DNA of 64,000 nt, taken from assembly GCA_038030265.1 (NCBI GenBank), contig CM075941.1, positions 11,036,001-11,100,000 on the forward strand, written 5' to 3'. Below the pieces are notes generated by a model, which did not search any database, was not told the origin of the DNA, and worked only from the letters and a program-made list of their open reading frames with translations. The position numbers were made by a program, and so were the translations under genes. This DNA is from Corythucha ciliata. Taxonomy: Eukaryota > Arthropoda > Insecta > Hemiptera > Tingidae. Each line of letters begins with the position of its first letter. Position 1 is the first letter of the stretch. This document shows positions 1 through 12,194 of the stretch, one piece after another.

Positions 1-156
1 GTAAAAAATTCCGAGGTGGGCCAAAAAGGGAGGAACAAAAAAAAAATAAAAAAAAAATTGTTTCGGATTCGAACCCAGGCACTCCGCAATGGTGAAATTG
101 TGACATACCATTTAACCTAATGTAACTGATCTGAAAATTAACGTAATCTGAAAAAA

Positions 157-562
157 GTTTTGTTCCGACAGCAGCCTGTCGGGAGAAGTGCATTTCATTC
201 ATGCGACAATCGAGTCAAACCTCATAAGTTAGAACGATATCAATCAATTATGAATGAAATTTAGGCCGGAATGAAGATTTTAATTGCAAATAACTCCTCT
301 AACAAGAGTCCGCCTTCCCATATCGTATAGGCAACCAAACCGACTCTGTTTCATTTTTCATTTTCATCATTTTATTCCCCCTCAGTAGGTGCCAAAAAAG
401 GAGACTGCGGTAAAAAGAAACACGATTTTATGATTTTGACTTTCTAAACCACGGCCTAAATGTCATTCATAATTGATTGATATCGTTCTAACTTATGAGG
501 TTTGACTCGATTGTCGCATGAATGAAATGCACTTCTCCCGACAGGCTGCTGTCGGAACAAAA
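157..562. repeat. Inverted repeat, ~110 bp arms, 186 bp loop
   Basis: The sequence at about 157-265 returns as its reverse complement at about 452-562 with few differences. Shared landmarks are the CGACAGGCTGCTGTCGG end and the TTAGAACGATATCAATCAAT inner part. The loop (266-451) has no recognisable content. On the minus strand the right arm continues directly from the retroelement remnant at 563-1530, so the repeat probably formed by inverted duplication of the end of that remnant. A small foldback element is the alternative. Confidence 0.75.
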
Positions 563-1530
563 TTATAAATTGGGATTACAACTCCCAACTTCAGGCAATC
601 CGGGAAGATGCCTTCAGACGTGTCAGCAATTCTGCAATGACATCGGCCACTCTTTTGCGCATGATCGAATTAACTCCGAAAAAGTCAAGACTCAGTTTTT
701 CAAGTCCAGGATGGCTTTTTGCACCTCACTGGTTGATACCTCTCTGAAATTAAACTCATCGGTAGTAGGAAAAGACATTTTTGCAGTCAATGAAGCCTCG
801 GAACACTCAGATCCATTTGAGCAAGAAATCTGAGGCGTGGAGAAGTAGTCAACGAAATCGTCCGGAGAGATACACATTTCGGGGGCAGTGCTTGTTTTTC
901 CATTAACGAGACCCCAAATATAGCCTGTTGTGTGTTTGCCGCTTTTAAAATGACCTCATCGTTCTTTCGTTTTCTGGCCTCTGATAACTTACGCTTATAT
1001 TCTCTCCGTAGTTTCTTCCAAAGCAGAAGAGAGGTTTCAGATTTAGTCGAGCCGTACTGATGACAAGCATCTATGAGTCGAGACTTAAGTGCCGTAGGTC
1101 AGCATATCATACCATCCGTTCCCACTAGCCAGACCACCACCTTCTTACACCGAACCTGCCAGGGAAAGGCCTTTTCGGCAGAAAACGAGAACGCTTCAAC
1201 CAGATTGTTCCAATTTGTGTTGACATCACAGCCAGACACAAGCAAGGGTCATTCGACGTTTTCTAGAAGGCTGGAAGGGTGACAAATTTTCTCGTAGTCC
1301 GCGTCGGAAACTACCACACGGACGGACGTGGTATATCTTGTTGGTAATTTGTAGACACCAATGTCGTTAAGACCGTGGGGTGACAATACCTTAGTGATAT
1401 CCGACTCCGTGGCAGATGGTTTAAAGCACAAAATAAAGATCCCCTTCTTCTTCGGCACAACTAAATTCTCGCCAGACCCAGCCATGGAACCAAAAACCGC
1501 ATTCCGTTTTCTCCGAACCACGTTATTTGA
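563..1530 (-). pseudogene. Degenerate non-LTR retrotransposon remnant
   Basis: Read on the minus strand, 1521-1249 gives a gag-like, RRM-resembling segment. About 1235-690 gives the linker typical between endonuclease and reverse transcriptase of LINEs: basic residues, a motif RLIDACHQYGSTKSE, then LWKKLRREYKRK. It ends in FREVSTSEVQKAILDLKN, which resembles the start of the RT domain. Stops and frame changes occur, for example after GTDGMIC. The endonuclease and the RT core are missing, so this is a dead, internally deleted copy. The clade cannot be fixed from so little sequence. Confidence 0.6.
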
Positions 1531-1589
1531 ACAGAGAGCAACATTATGTAGTTTTATGCAAAAATCAAAATTTCACTATCTACTGGAAT

Positions 1590-3240
1590 AGCCATATTTG
1601 TGCTAAAATCACCATTTTTGTGCTGAAATCGCCAGTTTCGATGTAAAAGTTCTGATTTGTAGTGAAAACTTCAGTTTTCTTTTAACAGTTTTAGGGTAAA
1701 AACTTCAATTTTGGGTTAAAAAACGTCAGTATTGACGAAAAGTTGCCAGTTTTGCGGTGAATACGCCAGTTTGGGGGTAAACAATTCATTTTGAGGGAAA
1801 CCTGCCTTCAGTTCAAGGGTGAAATCACTAGTATTGTCTTGAAATCTTCAGTTTTGGTATAACATGACAGCTTTGGCGTGAAATCTTTATTTTTGGAGGA
1901 TTTCATCTCAAAAAGGGGCGATTATAGCCCAATGATAAAGATTTCACGCCGGTGTATTAAAACTAGAAGATATCACTACAATAATGGTGATTTTACCCTT
2001 AAACTTTCGATAGTTTTTCCTCAAAACGAAAATTTTACCTCTGAACTGGTGATTTTACCAGAAAACAGAAGTTTTTAACCCAAAATTCAAGTTTCTACCC
2101 TAGAAAAATTACCAGAAAACTGAAATTTTCACTACGAAACTGCCAATTTAAAAAAAAACTGCAAATTTCGTTAGTTTTCAAAGACAGAGTCGTCAGTTTT
2201 CGCGTAAAATCATCTGTTTTGAGGAAAACGTCAATTTTGGTGTGGAATTGTCTGCTTTGGAGTAAAATATCCAGTTTTGGGGTAAAATAATCACTTTTGG
2301 GGTGGAATAACCACCAGTTATAGGATGAACTCGTAAGTTTAAGTACGTAACGTGAGTTTTTGGGATGAAATCGTAAGATTTTAGGTTAAAACTATAAATT
2401 TCGGATACAATTGTGGGTAAAATATTCAATTTTGATGTGAAACCTCAAAAGTTTTGGGGCAAAATCGCAAGTTTAGCGGCATATTTTGGGGTAGTACGTC
2501 AGCTTTGGCGCGAAATAGCATGTTTTGATGTAATATCGTCTCATTTGGGAACAAATCGTCAGCATTGTGGTGAAATTGTCAGTTTTGTGTTAAAGTTGTC
2601 AGAGTTTTCAAGATTGAATTTTTGTAGTGAAATATGAGGGAAAACACTTCAATCATTAGTTTTAGAGTAAAACCTTCTTTTTCGGTTGAAACATCGTAAG
2701 TTTCGGCGTAAAATCATTCGTTTAGTAGAAAACGTCAGTTACAGTGTGAAATTTTGGAGTAGAATGTTCAGTTGTAGGGTGACATTATTAGTTAAGGTGT
2801 AAAACATGAGTTTTTTTTATGAAATTATTAGTTTTGGGGCTAAAACCGACAGTTTTAAGGTAATATGGTAATATGGCAGTTTTTGTAGTGAAATCTTCTG
2901 AAGAAAACGTTCAGGTTTGGAGTAAAACCACCAGTTTTTGGATTAAAATTTACAATTTTATGGTTTAAAATAGTCAATTTTGTGGTAAAATAAACAGTTT
3001 TGGAGTAAAATCGCTAGGTTTGTAATGGCATCTTTATTATTATTATTTTTAACGTCAGCTTTGGCGTGAAATCGTATTTTTGGTATAATAACGTCTTATA
3101 TGGGAACAAATCGTTGGATTAAGGTAAAATTGACTGTTTTGTTTTAAATTTGTCAGAGTTTTCATAAGAGAGTCATCAGTTTTGGCGAGAAAAATCCGGT
3201 GAAATTCAGAGAAGTTCACGGGTGAAATTCAGAAAAAGGC
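1590..3240. repeat. Degenerate minisatellite, family R1
   Basis: About 1.6 kb of diverged tandem units of roughly 25-30 bp, with a consensus near GGTAAAATCGTCAGTTTTGG. Spacing is irregular and every unit carries changes; part of the region (1900-2170) runs in the opposite orientation. The short open frames here are repeat artefacts. No element ends were found around it. Confidence 0.8.
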
Positions 3241-3708
3241 ATTTAGCGGCCAAGATTTAAGAAAACACGCCCACTAATTAGGATAAGAGGGGCGTTTCCC
3301 TACGTCCAGAAAATTGCGGTGACCACGAACGTACCGTAAAAGTTTCAGATAACTCCACGTTGAACAGAGAAATACATAATAGTGCCAAGGTGCTCAAATT
3401 AGGACTCACCTCGCTTTACTTTGTTGTTTGTGTTGTGTACTTCCCTGAAGCAGACGATTGAATGCATCAAAAAGTAGCCTCTTCCTTCTGAAAGAACAAG
3501 GTGAAAAGTTAAAACACCCTCTTTCAATTGTCACTGGATATGAGACCACACAGTCCCCCTCCGGCGAATGCTAATCCTTAGATATGTCTCCCATTTTAGT
3601 TTTCCAAGTGAAATGGAGACACATCACTAATTCACTCCCTAAAGTTGTGGGGAGAGGGGCAATTTCGGACGTTATTGTTTCTCATATCCTCCCTTCCATA
3701 ATTAACAG
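3241..3708. other. Unique-looking sequence, no gene recognised
   Basis: This stretch lies between the R1 array and the first THADA exon found. It shows no repeat and no convincing coding exon on either strand. It is most likely THADA intron sequence, because the exon at 3709 starts directly after a splice acceptor. Confidence 0.5.
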
Positions 3709-6700
3709 ACTACGCGCCGTCGTTTCTTGAAATGAATCAAGCCATCGATCAAGCCGTCCGCGAATCATCATTGACAGTCGAAGACAGCGACGCTTACCAA
3801 CTGTCTCCCGGCTATCAACTAGTTTTAAACACGGTTTGGCTCAATCTAAAAGCGTGTTGCTCGCTGGCGAGCACACTCTACGGTCATTCGGGTTGCGACG
3901 CGTCCCGATGCCTGTCCGTCATACTATCGGTACTCCGTCAAACTCGGCACAAGGGAGCTCTTGAAAGTGCCGGCACCTCGCTTGGCCAATTGACGAGGCA
4001 ACTCGTTGGTACGCAGGACGGACGGAAATTACTGGACGAAGCTTTAATGGACGCCCTGGATAGGTTTGTTCGACTTCATTCCTCTTTCATGACGCTTAAT
4101 TACTATTTTATTTTATTTTTTCAGACTGGCGGGAGATTTGTCGGAGTCAACTCGGGGCGCGGGTTTGGTTGTTCTCATTCACAAGTTAATCGCCAACGAC
4201 ACTCGACCCGGCAAGGTAAAGTAATATTTTATAGTCTAAAACGTGTGCCGTCACGCAACTTATAAGTCATTTCCTTCCAATTAGCCACTTGTTGTCTTCT
4301 GCCTGAACTACCTCATCGACATCATACAGGGAGCACACGACGGTCAAAAGGCATCAGCCTTGCACGTACTAGCCGTAATCCTAAAAGACAGTTTGCTAAC
4401 CCAGGAAACGGCTAAAGTGATTCATAGATTGGCGGCCGCTTGTTTCAGTTTGTTATCCCATGCTTCTTGGTCAACCAGGTAAGTCACTGTTTTGTTGACG
4501 GTTTAATTTGTTTGGTTCTATCACTAAAATACGTTGGGGCGTCACATAGAAACACGGCACTGCAATTGTTCGGTGCTATTGTTCCCCGTTTGGTTGGGCA
4601 AAGAAAGACGAACGAAGCGGATGGCTTCTGCTCGTGCTACCACTTGGCCTATGAAGAATTGTACTATCACGCACGACCTTTGGTGTGTTTTTTGAGATGC
4701 GAGTGATGGGGGGGGGGGGTTGAGAAAAGTTAATAAATCCATTGTTTTAGGTTAAAAGTATTTTGGAACAGCTAGAAAATCCTGACATTGCTCACACATC
4801 ACTCGTTCCTCTGTTGTCGCTTATGTCCAATCTTTCACTTGGTAAGGCCCTAATTCTTGTGTTTCGAGACACCAATTCACAATTACGATCGTCTTTTATT
4901 TAGGTCTCCTGACGATTGTCGATCGGCAGCTTGCAACGATATTCGATAGATTCGTAGCTTGCTTCCAACGACTTATGTCATCACCAGTGTCCAAAGTTCG
5001 TCAGCTAGCGGCCGAGGCGAACGCCTGGTTTTGCTCGCCTAGTCAAATCGTACACGTCGTTAAAACGCGAGTGTGGAAAATCGTTTACTACGTCAACGAT
5101 CGGACGCTCGACAACGAAATCAAATCGGAAAACGACCTTCACGGTTTCCTGTTGAACACAAAGGCGCTTGTCAATCGTTTCAAGGCCGAACAGAAAGACG
5201 TCGGGCCGTTGTTGAAAGAGACCGGTCAGGAAATGGAAAACTCTCTCGAAGAACTCCGTTCGATCTCAGCCGCTGACACGAAACTGTCGTTCGTCTGTCG
5301 GCAAATCATAGCCGAGCTCGTTGGTTTGGACGAGTCACATCGACCGCCTTCGAAACAAATCGAAGCTCTTCAGCTGAGACCGGGTCCGCTACACAAAGCT
5401 ATTGGTGAGTCTCCCCCCCCCCACCTGTTGGTTCTTGTTGTTTCTTTAGGATCACTAACACTTGAAATTTTCAGGTTTTGAAGCGTGGACCGAAACCGTA
5501 ACGCGAGTTACTATGTCCGAATGCCAGATCTCGGCACTTCCAGGCTGTCTGTCCGTTGCTTTGGGTTCTTCGAGTTTTGAAATCATGAAAGCAGCCTTGG
5601 AGGTAACCTCAAATAGAATGGAAGAGCTCAAGTTGGACACTGCCGGTGACTCGGTTTTCAACATTCTGTTGAGGTTAGTTTTTTTTTTTTTCTCCTACTT
5701 TTACGAAATAGAAGAAATTCAAGTTTGGAATGATAGGACCTGTTAAGTATCATAAGTGGTTGGGAGAGGGGACAAATTCGTTGAGACTCGTTAAAATGTG
5801 ACCAGTACCCGCTCCGTTCTAAAGAACTTTCGCAGCCTTAGACTAACCTGGAAGACTTATCCACTATCACTCGGCTCCCAACCGTGGGGGGTGGGACGTG
5901 GAACTGAAAATATTCACCCAAGTCGCCTGGCGCATAGGGCGCCGCTGCCCACCATCACAGGACGACCCGGGTACTCTCTCGGGTGGCTCTCAGGAAAATA
6001 AAATTTCATAGAATTGGCTCTTTGAAACCACTATTTGCAGATTTGGCTCGTTCAAACCTTGAATTAAGAGAAATTTACCTTCGCTTTAACGAAAACCAGA
6101 CTTCATGGCTTCAGCTCTTCCTAAAACCAATTCGTAGGTTTCGTTAGTATAAAAACCTATTTCGCCTCATTAAAAACCAAATTCGAAATTTCGGCTCTTT
6201 TAAACCTCTCTCAAGCCGCGGATTTTCGCATTGTCGTGGATTGTAAAACGCCAATTTCACGAAGTTTAACTATTTCACACCGAAAATTCCGGTGTTTTTG
6301 CTCAAACAAAAACGAATTTTGTGGTTTAGCTCTTTCTAAAGAAGTTTCCCAGGCTTGTCTGGTTGAAAAAACAAATGTGAATCTTTCAAAAACCAACTTA
6401 AAGGATTTAGCTAACTCAAATCTGAAATGTAGTCATTTTTGCCTTTACAACCCCCGCCCCCCCAATTTAGCGAAATTAATTCCTCCAAAACCTAATTTCC
6501 CCCTTCAAAACCCAATTTCACTGGGATCCGGAGGTTCCCACCAGTGGCGGATCTACAAGCCTCAAGGGCTGGGGTGGACATCTCTATGAATTCTCTAAAT
6601 GAATAAGAAGTTTATACTTTTTAACGTGGTAATGAATTCTAGTTGGAACGTTTGTAGCTGCGAATCGCCTTCATTTCTGATCTGAGGAATTCATAAACCA

Positions 6701-9700
6701 CTTACAGCGCAAATCGACCGATAACTCGGAGAAATTGGTGACTGAATGTATTGAATAGGAAAGATCTCGGTTCTACCAAATTGTATTTTTTTACAAAAGA
6801 ACAACAAGGAAGAGTCAATCATATGTTGATATACACAACAGAAGGAGCGAAATCCGTGAAACAGAGAGGTTTGTAAAAACCAAAATGACGTAGGTAATTT
6901 GGTTTTGGTCCGAGGCCAAATCCGTGAATTTGGGGTTTGAAAGAGAATAATTAGTTTTTCGAACAAGGCGCGAAATGATTTTGGAAAGAGCTGCACCTAC
7001 AAATTTTGGTTTTCAATGAAGCGAAAATCCTTGTTTAAAAGTAAATCAATATTTCCAGGGTGTTGGTTCATTTTAAAGAGCGGGTCTGGCAATTTTAGTC
7101 CAATTCAAAATCAATATCATGGGACGGGCTCACCAAATAACCCAATTTCGCGGGTTTGACCCACCCCCCCAAAAAAAAAAAAAAATCAGAGGTTTGGCTC
7201 ACGCGAAAAGCCAATTTCTCCTTCCAAAATAAATATTCGGAAGGTCAGCTCTTATCATACCAATTTTGGAGCGCTGGCCTAATAAAAACCAATTTCGTGG
7301 GGATGGCTCACTCTGAAACAAATATTGCGCTGGTTTAGTCCATTCAAAAAGTCATTATGGTGGGTCCGTTTTTTGTTTGTTTTTTTAATGAATTTTCTCG
7401 GAGTTTGCTAACTTAAAACCATTATTGTAGGGCTAGCTCACCAAAAAACCAATTTTGCGGGGCCGACTCTTTTCGAAAAAAAAATCCTAAGTTCGGCCCT
7501 CTCAATCCCAATTTTGTGGGGTTGGATTTCTGAAAACACTAAAATTTGGGGCGTCGGCTTATTAAACCCCAATTTGGTTTCATCAACTAAGTGTCGCGAT
7601 ATTGACCCATTCAAAAAGCAATTACTAGGGGTTGATTCATTAAAATAACCAATTTCGCAGGCTTGGCTCGTTGAAAAAAAAAAAACAAAAAACAAACAAC
7701 AATTTCATGGTCTTAGCTCTTTAACTCCATATTTGAACACCTGGGCCCAGGCAAAGGCGTACCGACCCATAAGCCTCACGTCTTTCCTCCTTCAAACAAT
7801 GGAAAAGGTAATTGGCCTGGACATCAAGGACAGTTGCCTTAAAACTAAACCAATCCAGAGGGGGCAGCATGCCTACCAGGCGAGCAAATCTACTGAGACC
7901 GCCCGCGGTGGGTAAGGGTGAAAAATCTCTGAAGGCGAAATAAACTGCACTGGGCTGTTTCCTGGACATAGGTGGTACCTTTGACAACACAACCTATGAC
8001 TCTATGGAGGCTGCGGTAAGGAGCAGAGAGGTTGACCCATGTTCAGTGAGATGGATGAAGGGGATGCTGGAGTGCCGCGTCGTGACTTCGGAGCTGGGAG
8101 GGGAGACTGCTTCCATGTTGCCCTCAAGAGGGTGTCCTCAAGGGGGTGTGCTCTCTCCTCTGCTCTGGTTGCTCGTGGTAGACGAGCTTTTCGCTATCCT
8201 AAAGGAGCAGGGTTATGAGGTAGTTGGTTACGCGGATGACCTTTCGATTCTAGTTAGGGGCAAATTCAGGGTCTTCTCAGGGTTAACCCTGAGAAGACAC
8301 CCTTGTTGCGTTTACCAGACGGAGGAAGCTGGCATTAAAGGTAGTTCGACTGAATGGAGAAGTGTTGAAAGTAGAAAAAGAAGTCAAGTACCTTGGAGTT
8401 ACCCTGGACCAGGGTCTCACATGGACCTCGCATATCAACAGGGTGCTGAATAAGGCCACGTCCGCAATGTGGGCTGGTCGGATAACGTTTGGCAAAACAT
8501 GGGGTCTAAAGCCAAAAATGGTGTTGTGGCTGTACACAGCCGTTGTAAGGCCTATCGTCACCTATGGCTCACTCGTATGGTGGCAGAAGACGAAACAAGG
8601 GACAGTCCAGCCCCTGCTGAGTATGTTGCAGCGCCAAGCCTGTCTTGGAGTAACGGGTGCTATGCACTCGTGCCCGACGAGTAATTTTAATGATTTTCTC
8701 AATTTCAGCCGTGATGACAGTTTTTTCCCTATTTTAGCCGCTGACTAGCAATTTTCATCACCTTTAGAGGTGCATTTTTTCAAAATTTTATCCACGAATT
8801 TGCATCTCCTAATTAGCTTTCTTCCGTTTTCTCAATTTCAACTGCGAATGAGCGCCGTTTTACTTTAGCCACGAATTAACGCGTTTTCTCAATTTTAGCC
8901 GCGAATTGGCGCTTTTTCTCAGTTATAGCTGCGAGTGAGAGCTTTTGCTTAATTTTAATCATAAGTTAGAGCTCTTTTTTTTTTTTTTTTTTTGGCGGGG
9001 GGCGAAAGGCTTTGAACCCGGCAGGCGCCTAAGCCTCCCTTGGGCTCTTACGCCAGAGTTAGAGCTCTTCCTACATATTACTTAAGAATTTTACCACTTT
9101 TCATCGATTTTAGCCGCGAAATAGCGCGTTTTTCAAATTTCAGCCGCGAATCACCGTTTTTCTCTAATTAGGGATTTTTATCACTTTTAGCAATGAAATT
9201 TTCCACAATATTTGCCTCGAATTTACTTACTACCGCGATTGAGCGTTTCCCGTTTTCTCAATTTTAGCTTTGAAAGCGTTTTTCTTTCATTTTAGCCGAG
9301 AATTAGCGATTTGTCACAATTTTATCCGCGAATATTTTATGATCTTGGTTGAATTTTATGGATGGATCTTTACGGTTTTCATGATTTTAACCGTGAATTA
9401 CCAAGATCTTCTACCTAATTGCGGCGTTTTCTAAACGTTGGACGTGAATTGGAGTTTTTTTCGAGTTTCAATGTTCAATGTTCCGTCACACAGAGGTGAG
9501 CTGAGTCACTCAGCCAGGCCCCTGCGTACAATATCTGGTGAGGTAATGACGGCCTAGGTGCACTCACCGCTGGTCTCGCGAAATTAGTTTTGAATGAGCC
9601 AACTCTGCGAAATTATTGTTTAAATGAGCCAAACCTACAAAGTTTTGTTTTTGAAAGGAACTAGAGCCGCGAAATTTGTCTTTAAAACGAACCAACACGC

Positions 9701-11979
9701 TATCAATGTTTAAAAAAGAGTAAAATCCCGTGTAGTGGGCATTTTTAGGGAGTCAACACCTCTAAATTGGTTTCTTACGCGCCAGGTCCATTTTTGTCAT
9801 TGAGAGCAAAAACCCCAATTTGCTTTTTTTAAGGCACCAGAGGTGAAATTTGGCTATAGAATGAGCCAAAACCTCAAAATCGGTCAAATCCGTGAAAAAT
9901 TAGGAAACTGCCTATCAAGCGGAATTGCTTTTTTAAATGGGTCAACCAAAGCGGAAAGAGCTTTCTAGGGAGTCAATCCTGTGAAATGGAGAACTTGCCT
10001 ATTTTTTTTTTATTCGCTCATGGCGTTCTTTGATAGAAGTTATTGAGGAAAGAGTAGGAAAAAGTAAAAAAATCGCGCGAGAAATATTTTTAATTAATTT
10101 TTAAAGTAATGAGTTTCGCGATGGAGGGGGTTTTGACAGAAGTGACCCTGTGACGTCGAAACCGCTAGTGTGTTTTGACAGTTGACAGGCTTATCACAAG
10201 CAACCGAACCTGAACGCTGGTTTCAGTGCTCTTCAACTGAGTACACAGTTTGGATGCAACAAGGAAAACAAAATTTTAGTGCATTTAATTTTTCTGCCGA
10301 AATAGGACAATAAATAGGAACGCAGCACACCAAGGCAAAACAGCGAAGCAATGAACGTGCAAGTATTTGTAAACAGTAATGTTCTATGATGGTTGCAGTG
10401 ATATGGATGAGGGGGAAGTGGTTGAGCTGACGGTTGGTGAGGATGGAATGGGAAAGTGCCTGGTGAGAGGGGTTGGTTGGCGGTTGTGACGTCACATTTC
10501 CAACCCTCCTCGTCTAAGTCGATCAGCTGGTAATTCACGGATGTTTCAAAATTCAATTAAAAATCGCTGCCTGCACCTATTGAGTTGCGGTTTTCACCAT
10601 TCTCTTTTGTTTTAGCACTACTCTCGACTGAGAACGAAACAATAAAATAAAATAAATTTGATGCAAGTTCTCCATTGGCTTTTTGAGGAGCAAAACCAGA
10701 GAAATTGGGTTCTGTGAGTGCCTAAGCTATACAATTCTTGGTTGGAAAAGGTCAAACTCGTGAAATTGAAATTTGGGGTTAAAAAGAGGTGAACTCCGTA
10801 GATTCTAGCCATCGACGTGAGGAAGAGGTTAGAATAGAGTGAGGTGACTAGGATTATGAGTCCCACAGACCATTTTGAATTGAGAACTGCTGCCAGTCTT
10901 GGTTCATGCAGAGAGAAACAACTACCTACCCACCACAACCCAAAATTAAATGTAGCATGAGCAGCCCTTTAACCGCCTTTCTTTAATGTAAACTATTTTC
11001 CAGGACTTTGGCACGGTGTGAAGTGGACGAAAGGGACCGAGAGTCGATTCTCGAACTCGTTCTCGACTTGATGCCTCGTCACAGCACGCACAATCTCGAC
11101 CTGAGTTTGGACTCCATCATCGACAGTCTGTTATCTCAGGAGAAACCCCTGATGGCCGCCGTCGCCGCGGGCTTACTCGCTCTTGACCAACAAGTGGTGA
11201 GCAACAGAACGTCCAACATGATTGTTGATCGTCTCGCCGTCTACGCTCGACCGTCATCTGACGTTGACACACGAATGATGGCCGCTCGCGGCGCCGTTCA
11301 CCTCACCTCGCTGTTTGTCAACCGTCAACTGGACAACTCGGCTCGAAGCACGCTCTGGCACGTCACAATCACCCTTCTCGAAGACGAAAATTCGACAGTT
11401 CGAAATCACGTCACTCAACTAGCTCGAGCCGTCATCGTCGAGTCTCATCTTCTCCCGCCCACTGCACCACCCACATTGAACCCTCAAGTTGCTTTAAAAC
11501 TTCTCCTCGACAAAGCGGCTTTGACAGTCGTTCTTCCCGCCACTCAGGCGGCCATTTGCCTCTGGTCAAAACTTTGTCTCGGCTCCGAGTTGTCCGCCCT
11601 TGAGACGGCAGTTCGAAACGTTCGCTCCGGCAGCAACAGTCTCAATCCGTTTGAAGCGGCCGCCGTTGACAATATTTACGCCGAGCCGGTTAAAACGGCC
11701 ACTTTCGCTTTCGCGTCCTTGTCGTCCCTACTTTGTGACAACCCTCAAGCCCGTACGTGCCTTATGTCTGAAGTGCTCAATGGTGAGGCGTCGGCGTTAC
11801 AGGAGCAAGCGTGTCGTTTACAGGAGTTTGTCGAGGTCGTTCAAAGCCGACTTTTAGTGTCTACGAGTTGGTACATTGCCGGACGTAAAATTAGTTATCA
11901 GTTTCAAGTGATTCAAAGTGTTAACCAAAATGCCCTGACCCCTATGAGCCTGAACATTCATCCGGGCGCCCTAGCTTAA
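3709..11979 (+). CDS. THADA: THADA homologue, C-terminal part (5' end outside window)
   Basis: THADA (Trm732 in yeast) is a large HEAT/armadillo-repeat protein that works with FTSJ1/Trm7 to 2'-O-methylate position 32 of tRNAs; animal THADA has also been linked to calcium handling and energy storage. Exons: 3709-4063, 4125-4215, 4285-4478, 4550-4682, 4751-4841, 4904-5404, 5475-5673 and 11004-11979. All have GT-AG junctions and compatible phases, giving about 846 residues ending at TAA 11977-11979. Recognisable THADA segments are RHKGALESAGTSLGQL (matching the family's RHRGAFELAYTGF), the ALHVLAVILKDS stretch, and the SWSTRNTALQLFGAIVPRL region across the exon 3/4 junction. Human THADA is about 1,950 residues, so more than half lies left of the window. 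No start codon is claimed; ATG 3732 is internal. The last intron (5674-11003) is 5.3 kb and full of repeats; the others are 60-75 bp. It is convergent with MRPL45. Confidence 0.9.
5995..7730. repeat. Degenerate minisatellite R2 in the THADA intron
   Basis: Diverged units of about 28-30 bp close to CAATTTCGTGGGTTTGGCTC plus TTTCAAAAACC. Most units run forward (6000-6540, 7020-7730), with a reverse stretch at about 6860-7010. A hAT-like terminus, CAGTGGCGGATCTACAAG, begins at 6542, so part of the array may belong to a damaged transposon. Confidence 0.75.
7733..8690 (+). pseudogene. Dead LINE: reverse transcriptase fragment
   Basis: Frame-shifted pieces of a non-LTR reverse transcriptase. In order: KAYRPISLTSFLLQTMEK at 7757 onward, FLDIGGTFDNTTYDS near 7960-8000, RGCPQGGVLSPLLW and GYADDLSI (the catalytic YADD) at 8100-8260, then after a frame change VKYLGVTLDQGLTW and WLYTAVVRPIVTYG up to about 8650. 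The endonuclease, N-terminal RT and RNase H are absent. The sequence style is that of the I/LOA/Jockey group, and it may be the same family as the 3' LINE end at 57968-58520. It lies in the sense direction in the last THADA intron. Confidence 0.85.
8691..9480. repeat. Degenerate minisatellite, family R3
   Basis: Diverged units of about 28-32 bp near TTTTAGCCGCGAATTAGCG followed by a CTTTTTCTCAA spacer. The array is interrupted by a retroposon at 8975-9056. It lies within the THADA intron. Confidence 0.8.
8964..9067 (-). mobile_element. Short retroposon with poly(A) and 11-bp TSD
   Basis: A roughly 60 bp body with a T-run on the + strand (a poly(A) tail on the minus strand) sits at 8975-9056 inside an R3 array. 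It is flanked by AGTTAGAGCTC at 8964-8974 and again at 9057-9067. The minus-strand body contains GGTTCAAAGCC, close to an RNA polymerase III B box, so a tRNA-related SINE or a truncated retroposed small RNA is likely. No full tRNA fold is present. Confidence 0.7.
9590..10800. repeat. Reverse-oriented R2 units with unassigned DNA between
   Basis: 9590-9990 and 10640-10800 carry R2 units in reverse orientation (pattern GAGCCAAACCCGCGAAATT). Between them, about 10000-10640 holds no recognisable repeat or exon. All of it is THADA intron. Confidence 0.6.
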
Positions 11980-12000
11980 TCTGTTTTGTACGTGCGTTGA

Positions 12001-12006
12001 AATAAA
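12001..12006 (+). terminator. Likely THADA poly(A) signal
   Basis: AATAAA lies 22 bp after the THADA stop, followed by a second AATAAA-like motif a few bases on. This gives a very short 3' UTR, consistent with the neighbouring convergent gene. Confidence 0.6.
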
Positions 12007-12054
12007 TTTGTAAATAAAAAAATAAACTATGACATAAAAAAGCATACCTTTAGT

Positions 12055-12060
12055 TTTATT
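12055..12060 (-). terminator. Likely MRPL45 poly(A) signal
   Basis: TTTATT on the + strand is AATAAA for the minus-strand MRPL45 transcript, about 135 bp after its stop codon. It lies just past the THADA signal, so the two 3' ends nearly meet. Confidence 0.5.
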
Positions 12061-12194
12061 CGAGGTGTTCTTTTAACGTTCAACTCAATAAGTTTTCTTT
12101 TCAATTAATCACCTAAGAGTGTTTTTGTTTCAAGACTTAATTTTTTTGTACAAACGTTGTCTACTTACAAAGCTAACGGTTTCCATTAATTTTC

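Noticed and set aside
8975..9056. A functional tRNA gene
   Set aside because: Only a B-box-like motif is present; no cloverleaf, and it carries a poly(A) tail and target duplication like a retroposon.
8691..9480. CRISPR-like repeat/spacer pattern in ~30-bp repeats
   Set aside because: Units are degenerate, spacers are AT-rich variants of each other, there are no cas genes, and the genome is eukaryotic.
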